From positions 50,621,062-50,685,061 of the forward strand of contig NC_092346.1 in assembly GCF_963676685.1 (NCBI RefSeq): 64,000 nucleotides of DNA, written 5' to 3'. The first letter of the stretch is position 1. Every line of letters starts with the position of its first letter. The notes under the pieces are model-generated. The model saw only the letters and a program-made list of their open reading frames with translations, did no database searches and was not told the origin of the DNA. Both the position numbers and the translations under genes were made by a program. The stretch is from Mytilus edulis (lineage: Eukaryota > Mollusca > Bivalvia > Mytilida > Mytilidae). This document shows positions 21,901-33,300 of the stretch, one piece after another.

Positions 21901-24900
21901 GCTTATATATGTTCCTTAGGCTGAAAGAGTTTGGTAGATCATTTTTCAAGTAAACAAAAACCAATCATTTTTCATTATTTTCATATTTTTTTAATATAAT
22001 TTCTAAATTATTAGTGACCATAAAAGGAATATTGGCCACATTTCTGATACTGACCTTTACCTTGGTGATTATCCAGCCCTATCTAGAGAATTATTGAAAA
22101 ATAGGATAAGGTCAAAATTGTGTTTAACATTACTGTATCATGTAAGAAATGTTGGAGAATCCTTTAAAAAATATTTATTTTAGAAACTTCTTACATTAGA
22201 AATATTTATATGATTACTCCGATTAAGATATGGAAAATGAAAATTTTAAGTACTCCCCTAAAATTCATTTTTAAATCATCTCAACTACAGAAACATAAAT
22301 ATAATCCACACATTTCTAATAATTCATGCACTTTCATTTTTAGGCAGACAACATTTAAGACATGTTCAGTTTTGCAGTTGTGAGCAGGAACCTATAACAT
22401 TGCTACGGTTTAACCTATGGCCAGCATCACCAAAACACCCTAGACTAGCATTTCATGTTGAACTTTTGATGCTCTTGAATGGACTTCTTTTAGAGAGCCA
22501 TGTCTCAGTAAAAAGCTTCTGTGCTGTTTTGACGGCTAGACATTCAAAACACAATGCTTTTTATGCAACTAAAGAGGTTTGCTATTATTCCATCTTACAA
22601 GAACATTTAGTTTAAAGATATTTTAATTTTACACAAATGTAATGTTACACCCTTTCATTGATTTCATAATTTAATTAAACTCCAGTTAATTATGGCCTGC
22701 CATGAATGTGGATTGGTCCCACAGATTTACAGCTGTCACTGTAGATATGTCCATTTATATCCAATTAGTTTTGCGTTTAGCTCCATTTCTCTGAAACAAT
22801 TAGTATTATTCAATGATATCTATACACTACAAGCTCCTTGTATAGTACGATACAGTTCAGAATCACTTGAGTCACTTTGACCTACATTTCTTGCTTTACT
22901 AATTTTAGTTAAGTTTTGCATTAAGTTCCATTTCTTTGATACATATTGTATTTTAACTATTCAGTTTTCTAGTTTAGTACAAGACAGTTCAACAACAATT
23001 TCATCACTACATTTTACAGTGTTTGAAGTTCAAGAATGGATAAAGACTAACTAGCACCTTTGAAAAAAATATATTTATAATGTGGCTCATTTCTTCAAAT
23101 TTGAATTAACTATTGTATATGAATGATTACAGAGGCAAGACCTGTACAAGATCCTGATGAAGGAAACAATTCAAGAGTTTAGACATCTCTTGTACAAAAA
23201 AGAACATCCAAAGCACCTTTGTGAAAAACTTGATGATGGCACTGAATGTCCTGCTTGCTATAATGTAAGATTTTTCATTAATATGCTGATTTATATAAGG
23301 TATTTTTTTTTTTAATTACTGTGAAAATATACTATTATCGTTATTTTACAGTGGTTTCATTTATGTCTTCCTGATAATAATCCTTATTGTACTTCCTTAT
23401 TTCTATATCAACCTGCTCAGCTGATTTTTTTTTTTCATATTAAGGCTTTGTGACATGGTAAAAAAAAACTATTTCACCTGAACTTACCCACCCCCACTTC
23501 ATAATGTTTGACCCAACATTATCAAAAGTTGAGAACTTCTCAGCCAGCTTTTCATGTGATAAATATTTTATCTAATTTTCTTTATAAAGATATGGTAAAC
23601 TATCAGGTGTTTGTAAAAACAGGAAGCTTTTTAGCTTGTTTTCTGCACTCACTTGCCAAAAGACATATTTTCATCTTATTTTTTTTATGAAATCTATATG
23701 CAGAAAACCTTGGTAGTACTTCTTACATATCTTGCAGGTGAGCATAATTGAAAAATTACTGCCAATTTCTTAGGGTGTTACTAAGGCCCCAATAAAATAT
23801 TGTTGACATGTTATTTTTCAGTATTCTATTAATGATAGGTGATGATATTTTTGATTATCGTTACAATGTAGTGATATTGAGGAAAGATAAATGTCAATGC
23901 TAAATTTATTCTAGTCTCCATTCAAATTGGTCTGTTTTCATGCAGTTCAAAGGAAAATGTTATAAATTGTGAAAGCTTCTATAAAGTTTTACTGTTTTAT
24001 ACATCATACATATATATATATTATGTTACACCGTTAAATTAAACTGACGAGGAAAGGTACTACCGGGTCACCGAAAGCCTGATTTTCGTCGAGCCTAGGT
24101 GGTCAAGAGGTTTAATGGCCAGTATATAATGCAAGGCGATTTGGTGCCACAATATCACAGTAGCATGAGTTTGAATCCCGCCGAGGGAATAACAAAAATT
24201 TGCAAAAGCAAATTTTCATATCGTACATTGTTGGGCTGTTATTTAGAGTAATTATATATATAGTATGTGTTTTCAGCCATGTGTCACCTTCACTGGTGAT
24301 CCAATGGAACAGTTTATCGTAGAGTTGTCACTTGTTCAGACATACTTAGTTCGAATCCTGGCTAGGGAAGAACAAAAATTTGCTAACGCAAATTTACAGA
24401 TCTAACATTGTTGGGCTGTTATTTAGAGTCATTATATTTATATATATATATATATATAACTTGTCTAAATATCAACCCAACAATGTTAGATCTGTAAATT
24501 TGCTTTCGCAAATTTTTGGTTCTTCCCTCGCCGGGATTCGAACCCATGCTACTGTGATATCGTGACACCAAATCGCCTGCACTGCAGCCGTCCCGCTAGA
24601 CCACCTGGGCTCTCAAAAAAAGAGCTTTCGGTGGGCATGTGTTACCTTTCCACGTCAGTTTTAATCTAGCGGCGTACTACAGTACATGATATATAAGGCA
24701 TGAAGATGTTATATATATACAGCTTAATAAATGTTTTAAACCAATAATAATTTAAATTTATGTGCTGAAAGAACTTATAATATACATCCACAATTTATAA
24801 TTAAAATATTATCTTATATTTACTCAAACATTTTTATTGGTAGGTTACTCAACCTATTGTTTCATTTGATGCCGACTTTCAGCTTGTAAGGAAAGGCTCA

Positions 24901-25930
24901 TCAGGAAATAATTGGAAACCACCAAATCATGAAGGACACTTTTTTGTTAATCAAGATTCTGTGGACAACTTCATGTCAGAATATACTACTGATAACAAAA
25001 AAGAAGATGTGGTAAGTGCTAAATCATGGAAGAGGAGGGAAGCATAAAAAATGAATAATTAATGGTTAATCAAGGACAGCATTCTAAAAATTTCGCCCCA
25101 TTTTTTTTATCAGGTTGAAAAATAAACTATAGAGGGATGGAACCACAAGGGAAAACAGTATAACCCCAGATTAGGTTTATTCCAGATTGTATTATAAATT
25201 ATTTTGAATTTGATATATACAAGAAACAATTTTGTAGTTTTTTATTGTAGAGAATCTGCACATATAGCATATATATATACTTTTGCAATCTTTGCTTCAG
25301 GAATGTAATGAATTTCAAGCTGGAAATCAGTTGAGATCCAAAATAAAGAACAAAAAACTGTCTGAAACAGCTGTGTTTGGGTCTATTTGTCGCCATGAAT
25401 TTCCACAGCTGTTCTGCAGTCTAAAACACGGTGAAAGGTAGTTATAGTTAAGACAAATACAGATCATCTACCACTTAAAGTAATGGAGAAACTGGTGATG
25501 TAAACTTTGTGAAAAAATAATAATAATTAGAAACCAATATAGAATTCTAAGTTAAAGTTTTAAAAATAAAAACTTCAAACAGACTTGTTTACCATCTATT
25601 GAGTTATTTTCATTTGAAGTCTTATCAATCAAATTTAGCAGTACATGTATTATTTAAAAGGATATATTATATGCATTTGAACTTTTATTAAATCTTAATT
25701 TTAGCAGTATTATTTAAAAGGATATATTATATGCATTTGAACTTTTATTAAATCTTAATTTTAGCAGTATTATTTAAAAGGATATATTATATGCATTTGA
25801 ACTTTTATTAAATCTTAATTTTAGACTTGGCTACTCTGTATTCCTGATAGATAAACTACTTGAAAAGTATGAAAGCAAGAATATACATGTGATGTATGAC
25901 ATCGCTTGTATTCTAGACAAGCATTTAAAG
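18939..25930 (+). CDS. KDZ transposase-derived protein with CxC2 cysteine cluster (eight exons, C-terminus not found)
   Basis: Exons are 18939-19158, 19963-20195, 21337-21445, 22344-22576, 23133-23264, 24844-25011, 25301-25437 and 25825-25930. All have GT/AG borders, and their phases (1,0,1,0,0,0,2,0) join into 446 codons with no stop. The start ATG follows an acceptor by five bases, so a 5'UTR exon is expected upstream. Exon 1 is basic. Exon 2 carries CNFCG, YRCLDC, CQSC and H residues ending IEKW, the CxC2 cluster that precedes KDZ transposases. Exon 4 has the KDZ-type CEQEPITLLRFNLWPASP segment, exon 5 the CPAC pair, exon 6 VSFDADFQL (expected first catalytic Asp), exon 7 the CRHEF motif, and exon 8 HVMYDIAC (expected second catalytic Asp). 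The usual third acidic motif (GEG.E region) was not found, so the gene is either cut short or continues in exons I could not see. The roles are known for the family; activity here is not shown. Intact splice phases suggest a host-retained or recently active copy. Confidence 0.8.
19285..19790 (+). repeat. Tandem repeat, about 165-bp unit, three copies
   Basis: The phrase GGAATGAAACCAAACATGGC starts at 19340, 19505 and (variant) 19671, giving spacings of 165 and 166. Each unit also holds TATGAGGT, TTGTTACTTTGTAGCC, AAGATGGCTGCCAGTGGGGG and GGGAAATACATAC. After the last unit an interspersed-repeat tail (GAAGAGTTGTCTCATTAGCA) is joined. The array lies in intron 1 of the KDZ gene. Confidence 0.75.
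21104..21145 (+). repeat. Short tandem repeat CGACTACTGG, three to four copies
   Basis: Units of CGACTACTGG recur directly within intron 2 of the KDZ gene. No function is apparent. Confidence 0.6.
24038..24672. mobile_element. tRNA-derived SINE copies in head-to-head arrangement
   Basis: A tRNA-like head (AGGTGGTCTAGCGGGACGG or variant, then GGTTCGAATCCCGGCGAGGG) is followed by AAATTTGC.AAGCAAATTT and AACATTGTTGGGCTGTTATT. One copy runs + from about 24095, a partial second + copy lies at 24330-24440, and one runs - from about 24625 to 24465. The box B consensus GGTTCGAATCC is exact in the minus copy (24534-24544). The outer flanks (AAACTGACG...GGAAAGGTA) are also inverted, so the whole block folds back on itself. 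It lies in intron 5 of the KDZ gene. A tail fragment of the same family is at 36170-36230. Confidence 0.7.
25644..25824 (+). repeat. 60-bp tandem triplication carrying the 3' splice site of KDZ exon 8
   Basis: Three nearly identical 60-bp units each end CTTAATTTTAG (AG at 25703-25704, 25763-25764 and 25823-25824). Only the last gives an open frame: using either upstream acceptor would add AGT ATT ATT TAA and stop translation. The triplication therefore sits exactly at the intron 7 acceptor. Confidence 0.85.
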
Positions 25931-26119
25931 GTATTTAATGAGGTTTACATAAAAAACTTATGCATGAGGAATATTTTGATAAAAAATGCACATTTTTCAA
26001 CATATTAAATCTGCATTGCTTTTGATACAGTGTTATCCCCAAGGCAGTATATCACCCTGGCCCTGTGCTTCTTTAACTTCGTATTGGTCTTGCTGTGGTC
26101 TTTAATTTTGGATGTGTTA

Positions 26120-26640
26120 CTGTAGCTCCACCTTAAGGTTCTCCGGCGTTTTACGTTTCCGCAAATTGGCAAATAAAACTCCTACTTTTCCGCATTTTTA
26201 TAGTACTCTTTTCCGCATTTTTTTTACATTGATTTTGTAAAAGGTTATTTACGTTTCCGCATTTTATTTTTTTAGATTAATTAAAAAATGATTGATAATT
26301 TGTTGCCCAGTGACAAATGTTTCATGCATGTTTAGATTTTTTAATGTATGCCTATTTTTAGATTAATTAAAAATTAATAGATTATTTGTTGCTAATTTTG
26401 ACAAATATTTCATGCATGTTCATGCAAACACGAGTTTAAAAGTCTTTTTAATATAAAAACGAAGATGTATGCCTCTTCTGTTTATCAAATGGGTTCCCTC
26501 TTATTTAACACGAGTGCAAATTGATTGATTATTTGTTGCTAATTTTGTATGCCCAGTGACAAATATTTCATGCATGTTTTTTAAGGTAATGGTGCATTTC
26601 ATAAAAATACCCTGTTTATTAATTTTGTTGTAAAACCAGA
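26120..26640. repeat. Degenerate repeats with TTTCCGCATTTT and CATGCATGTT phrases
   Basis: ACGTTTCCGCA, TTTTCCGCATTTTT and CAAATATTTCATGCATGTT each recur two to three times. I looked here for the missing C-terminal KDZ exons and found none. Confidence 0.45.
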
Positions 26641-26679
26641 AATAAACTATTCAATTCCATAATAGAATTTGCACAGCTT

Positions 26680-27265
26680 CAACATGCCTGCAAGCTTCCT
26701 GCAAAGTTTCAATATGGGTTGATAACTGCAGGAGGTTTTAAATGATTCCAATATAGCAGGTGCACAACTTCAATATATTTAGAAGTTTCCTAAAACTTAC
26801 CTGGATCTGAGATGAAAACTGTAGAAGGATTTGATTACACAAAACATGTACCCTCCTTTCTTGTTCTTGCTTAAAAAATGATGAAGTTCCAAATTTGGAA
26901 AATTGAGACGAAATATTAAAATGATTCCAAAATAACATCAGCCAGTTTTACGAACATGTAATTAGTGATTAGCCTAATGTGTCATTAAGTCTTCCTAAGC
27001 CTAATTCATCACAAGGCCTTAAAGATACATTAGGCTAATGGCATGTTCGTACAACCGGCTGCAGGTGTACAACTTCAATATATATAGAAGCTTCTTGTAA
27101 AGTTTCAAGGATCTGGTTTGAAAACCAGTGGAGAAGTTGATTACACAAATTATTTTCACATTTTCCCGTCTGCCAGACATCACCATACTATACGATTTTG
27201 ATTTCATCAAACCCAGCAAAAAAATAATTTTGACATCTGAAGGCCTTAAATACTGGTGGATAGAT
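26680..27265. repeat. Duplicated about 200-bp segment interrupted by a MITE
   Basis: CAACTTCAATATAT, AGAAG.TTCCT and GGATTTGATTACACAAA-type phrases occur once at 26700-26930 and again at 27060-27180. The copies are diverged. Between them lies the 123-bp element at 26939-27061. Confidence 0.5.
26939..27061. mobile_element. 123-bp inverted-repeat element (MITE)
   Basis: The left end CAGCCAGTTTTACGAACATG and the right end (reverse complement CAGCCGGTTGTACGAACATG) differ at three of 20 positions, and GATTAGCCTAATG/CATTAGGCTAATG continue the pairing inside. No coding capacity is present. Confidence 0.65.
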
Positions 27266-27320
27266 TTAGTCAATCAATGAAATTGTAAGTTAGATAAACA
27301 TTTATAAAAAAAAGACCAAC

Positions 27321-30300
27321 CTTGTATACTTCCTTCACTGTCAGTTTGTTGCACAGTTGTACCTAAAAGGATAATTAAATGAGAATTTTTCATTTTTGTT
27401 CATGGTGGAGGTTTAACAAATGAAAGGCAAACAAAAGTTAGAGAACAGATTCCACAAATTAGGACTTTTTTTCCATTAATAAAGGGCATAACTCAAGAAC
27501 AGTAAAAGTGACGCTAACCAAATCTAAACTTGATTAGTATTTTAAAGTAATTAGCATTGTGTATAAGTTTCATAACATTTTGTTGAGGCAAACTAAACAA
27601 GAGAATGAAAACAAATTTATCATTTTTTTCCATTATTAATAAAGGGTGATAAGTCAAGAATGGTATAAGTAAAGCCAAGCAAATTTAAACTTATTTTGAG
27701 GTAATGAGCATTGTGTTAAGCTTTATAATATTTGGTTGATTGAAACTCAAGTTAAAGAATTCAATCAATTGAGGGAACTACATTAGTACAGACAGACTAG
27801 GGTAAAACCTTATTCCCCCTTCGCCTAGCAGCAGTTGCAAAGAAACTGAATTGCAAATGTTTGGCTAATTCATTGTTTATGTACAATATAGTACGTTCAA
27901 AGAAAAAAGAATGCTGAGATAGTACCTAAAATCATTTTCTTCTTTGACAGTACATTGCATAATTTAAACACTTTTTCTTGCAATTCAAAACATATTAATA
28001 TACATAATGAAATTGAAATGAAAGTATTAATTTATCTCACCTGATTGACTGCCAATATTCTCGTTTCCTTTATTAGCAATGACCTTTTCTACAAAAATAA
28101 ATGAATAAAATAATTCATTTCTGGATTGCGAAAATTTACCTTTAAACTGGTGTACAATATTTATTTAAACACTTTTTTGCAATTCAAAACATATTAATAT
28201 ATATAATGAAATTGAAATAAAAGTACAGTAGTCCCTCCCTTATAAGGCCAACCTTGCTGCAAATGAAAAGTGGCCTTATAATGGAGGTGGCCTCTTCTCG
28301 GAGGTATCAATTTTGAAAGGTTCTCACTTGCACCCTGTCAATAGGATATTGACCCATGAGTGGTATTACTGCATTGTTATTTAAACATGTACTGTGTATA
28401 TATATTATGTTTTTGTAAATAAAATTGAATTACAAATATTGATTGCTTTTTTTATTCAGAAATAAAAATATATTTTTACCAGTGTTCATTTGTTATATTA
28501 TATAAAGCAGCTCCCCACACCCCAAAAAAATAGAATATATATTATAGGATATGGAGAATGTGCTTTTATGATATTGAAGACAGCAAGTCATTACCACTGT
28601 CCTAGCTTAGGTTGTAACATGTTGTTTGAATATTCTATTTGCAATCATTCCATATTAGGATAAATGGGTCAGTTGACATTAACAATGGATTTCATATAAA
28701 TGGCCAAGAATTATTCCCCCAAAAATATAGTGTCCATTAATTTTAATGTGAAAACTGTTATTTTCTCAAGTTTCCCAAATTTCTCCTGTCTAGTCGTTCA
28801 ATCAGAACTAATCCGTTTAATGAACTTCAATTATATACATAGTGTCCATCCACTGTGTTACATAACATAATTATTAATTAAAATACATTTGATATCAAGT
28901 AATTGACTTCTTTGACACCTTTATTGTCCGCTATTATAACACAGGTAAACTTGTTCCCATTGTAATCAAACTACGATCTTCTCTAGTTTTATCGTATTAC
29001 AGTAACGCAACCATGTGGTAATTATTTTTCTCCCTCTGGTGTTATCGTTTAATCAATGTAATTAATATTGCATTAATAGCAAATCTTTTAAAGTCCTTAA
29101 AGTGACTAGTACCTATATACGAAAATGTTTAGAACATAGAAATGAGATTTTATCTTGTTAATAATAACATATTATTTCTATTTCATCATGCTGTATCCAT
29201 TGTAATAATGTATTGTAACATGGGCCTTTGCAAATTATTGTAATTGTGTCAATAAAATATTTGTATTTGTAATGTTACGATTTTTCTGTTCATACAATTT
29301 TCCAATAACTAAACAATTTGGCTTCTTTTATCTTTTGAAATATCATTTATCTGTGTTTTTCCAACATTAAATGTTGTTGCCAGTTTCTTAAATATTCGAA
29401 TTGACAAAACATACGCAACAGTCGGGTCAAATTATAGGACGAACAATCTCCTTTCAAAATAATAACATTTGTTTTACATGAAAACAACGGTTGGTTGTAT
29501 TTTTCTAGAGGATTTTAATATTTTCAACTTGAAAAAAACGGCAGCTGGCCGTATTTGGGTAGGATTTTTAACTTTCAAACATGAAATTACTGCCGGATAA
29601 CAGATAACAGATTTGGCCGTCCGAGGGAGGTATTTTTGCATGTAAATGCGTTAATGCAAGCCAAAGGAGGTGGCCGTCCCAGGGAGGGGCTGTTTCATAG
29701 AGGGACTACTGTATTAATTTATCTCACCTGATTGACTGTCAATACACTCGTTTTCTTTATTAGCCTTGACCTTTTCTACAAAAATAAATAAATAAAATAA
29801 TTCATTTCTGGATTGGGAAAATTAACCTTAAAACTGGGGTACAATATTTATTTAAACACTTTTTTGCAATTCAAAACATATTAATATACATAATGAAATT
29901 GAAATGAAAGTATTAATTTATCTCACCTGATTGACTGCCAATACTCTTGTTTCCTTTATTAGCAATGACCTTTTCTACAAAAATAAAAATATAGTAATTA
30001 ATTTCTGGATTGGGAAAATTAACCTTGAAAGTAGTGTACAATATTACTTTACATGTGTACTGTAAATTCATTTTTAATCGTGGGATAACAGTTTTAATGG
30101 ATTTCGTGGGCAAAAACAAACCACAAATTTAATGCCTGACAAATAACAATGACAACACTTGTGTTGCTTGTTCAAACTCTATTTGACGACAGTCGTATAT
30201 TTTCAGTGCTTGTTCTATAATTTAGTACCCTTTTTTGTATGACGTCAAGGCATCATTAAACAACCAACATTTCTTATTTCTATGTCCCCAAAGCGTAGCA

Positions 30301-33300
30301 CCAGGGACAATAAAAAATATATTAAGAAGATTCTTTAAATATGATTCATAATTTTAATCATTTATGATAGAAAGGTACTAATTTAGTAATAAGTAGTATT
30401 TGCAGTCTCTTAGAATATGATACACATATTTACCTTCTATTGTCTCCTCTCTTGAACTAAGTAAATGAAAATTGAAATATAATAAGATTAATTTATCAGT
30501 TCAAATAATAAAAAATGAAACAATAAATAGTATTTGTTTTTAAATAGATAAAGAATAGTTGATACATAAAGCTTTGAATTATGTTAATAAGATGACAATT
30601 AATATTGCTACAGTCATTTAGGAGGATTTGTGCTATTTATTGTTAAGTAAATTCAATTGTCTCCCTTGAAATAATTACGACCAGAAATATTCATGCACAT
30701 CCTCAAGTTGTGTACTACAATTGTGTGATGTTTAATCAATATTGTTCCATCCATTAAGGAGGAGTTGCGCTAACACACATATGGACAGACAGACAGGGTG
30801 ATTCCTATATCCCCCCAAAACTTTGCTTTTTTTAGGGGTATAAAAAAAAGTAGTATTTGAAAGTCTTGATCGACACTGATTGTTAATTGTTTTGTGTTGG
30901 ATTTCATTGTTTGTGTGCAATGTATTTCATGAACAAACATTGATGTTCTGAATTGAGTTTTCTGTAATTGAATAAAAGATTAAACCATAGATATGTGTCA
31001 CAGTCCATATAAACTAGTTGATATAGAAATATATTGATTGATAAAAAATATTTTCTTTCCTAATTGCAAACTATGAAACCATGCAGTGTTAAATGCCTGG
31101 GAGCTTTATCTAACTATGCAAGTAATTTAAGGATTTTTTTCAGCTTTGAATAGGGTATATGATATATCCTGGTCAGGATTAGATTACACATAATTAATGC
31201 AAAAGCAGTTTATGAAAGAATTAAAGTCATATGAAACGAGTTGATGGAAAAAAATATGACCACTAAATTATTCAACCAATACATGCACATATACTAAACT
31301 AAGACCTTTGTAATATATTTTCACTTTTTATATTGAGTCTGTAATGTGTAATTTACAAACAAAATAATGCGTTTGATGATTTTATATGGAAACCATCTTT
31401 CCTGTGTTGATTAATCAATTTTAAAATTTTTATTGTGCGTATCTGTTTGTTAATCAACCTTATAAAACAGTTTTAAAACAAATTTGTGTATAAAAATATT
31501 TCTTTCATCATCGATCAAAAAAGATCTTTCCAATGAGTTGTCAACGTGGTATGTTTATTTTTAATTTTACTATTTGCTCTTGCGCAGTAACGCTTTTCAC
31601 ATTGTTTACGAGGAATATCATGCATACGGAAAAGCATTCAATGAATATCGGAACAATTACTCACTGGAAGTAAATAATTCAGAAGCCGTACATTTCATGA
31701 AGTTTTACATTAAAACATTAGAGTTTTTACTAAAACAAGTATGTGGATAAAAGTTTTATACTATAAACTAACTATTTAGCTAAATAAAACGATTCAACTT
31801 TTTTTTTCAACAACTCGTTTCATATGACTTTAACCATTATAGATGTATAATTTCTTAAAATATTTCTCAAATGACTTGTATAGATAATAAGAGTTTTTCA
31901 GTTTTGGCTGTGTTTTGTCATTCAATTTATTTTTTGCAATCCATTTTTTTCGAAAAAAAAAATACTTACATTTTTGCTACATGTATTTGGTCTTTCCTGC
32001 TTAGTATAGATTCCATTGTAGAAGTGGAGTAGCTGCCAGGTTCTTTAAAAGTTATTCCCTCTGGCAAACCACTAACAGAAAAGCTTATTTGCCCCAAAGA
32101 CAAAGCTTTATATGGCACCTTTTTCATACCACATTTTTCTAAAAGAAAACAAACAAGTGAATCTGTGAGCTACTGCTCACTAATGATACCCCCGCTGAAA
32201 GAATAGGGCAAACTGGAAGTTGTTAAGTAATGAATCTAAAAAAAAACATATCGCATGGGTATAGCTTGCATATATAAACCTTGATACCAAATTACAAAGC
32301 AATAATTATTTCTGATCACCCTGCTAAATAACAATCACAGGGATGCTTGATGGTTTTTAATCCTGCTTGGATTAATTAATTAATTCGAAAGTGGTCTATT
32401 AATTGAAAGTATTAAGACTGGAATTTTTCACAAATGCGCTTCCCAAACAAATGTGGACACAGACATGCATGGATATTATCTAGCATGATCAAGCTCTGGA
32501 CCGAATATAAAACCATTCCCTTCATAGAAGCCAAGAATGTAATACTCCTTTATTACACTGAATATAACAATAATTAGGTCTAGTTTTCTTCACACTCTTA
32601 TTTGTTTGTGTAAGAATAATTCCAGTTAAACACAATTTACCTCTTTCAGAAACATTTTCAATCCTTTATAAACAAGATATAGTAAATTTTATGTTCTATA
32701 ATTCTGATATGATTTGCATATTAGGGAACACGTTCATATGATTGGTTAAGAAGACTTCCGGTCGTCACTCTTGAAGTTGTTTATTTTTCAATAGACGATG
32801 TTGACAGAACTACTTTTTTGTAACCAATGGCGCTAAAAATAACACAGTCTGGTTCGACGTTAAAAAAAACTTATTTTCGCTTATCCGTAATTTTAAAGAA
32901 TTATGAGGATTAAACGGCTGGCTTTTAAAAGGAATTTATTGGTGTATAAACTGGACCAAGTCCCTCACAAACATATCATAAAGTCCTTCAGACTTTATTA
33001 GTTTGTGAGTGAATTGGTCCCATTTATACACCAATCAATTTCTTTAAAAAGGCGTTTAATCCTATAATACAAAAAGATCAGTTATGAATTATTTTAGTTC
33101 TTACCAAAACTTGCATTAAAAACCTTTCTGACTTCTTCTTTCAAAGCCAACCTCTTTGGCTTTTCTGATTTGATTGTTTGTTCCTCACCTTAAAACAAAG
33201 GAAAATAAGAAATTGTCTCAGTACAACTACGAGTAATTAATTAAAAGCCATATGTGTTCATAAATCAAGATTTTTTTGGTAGAAAAAGACCACTGTATCT

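Noticed and set aside
24090-24180. tRNA-like sequence with box A and box B
   Set aside because: Stem pairing is poor and it is followed by a SINE tail; taken as a SINE head, not a tRNA gene.
31550-31690. YHAYGK-like phrase considered as the missing KDZ exon
   Set aside because: It lies inside the TTAA element at 31225-31829, lacks the rest of the motif and has no phase-compatible splice borders.
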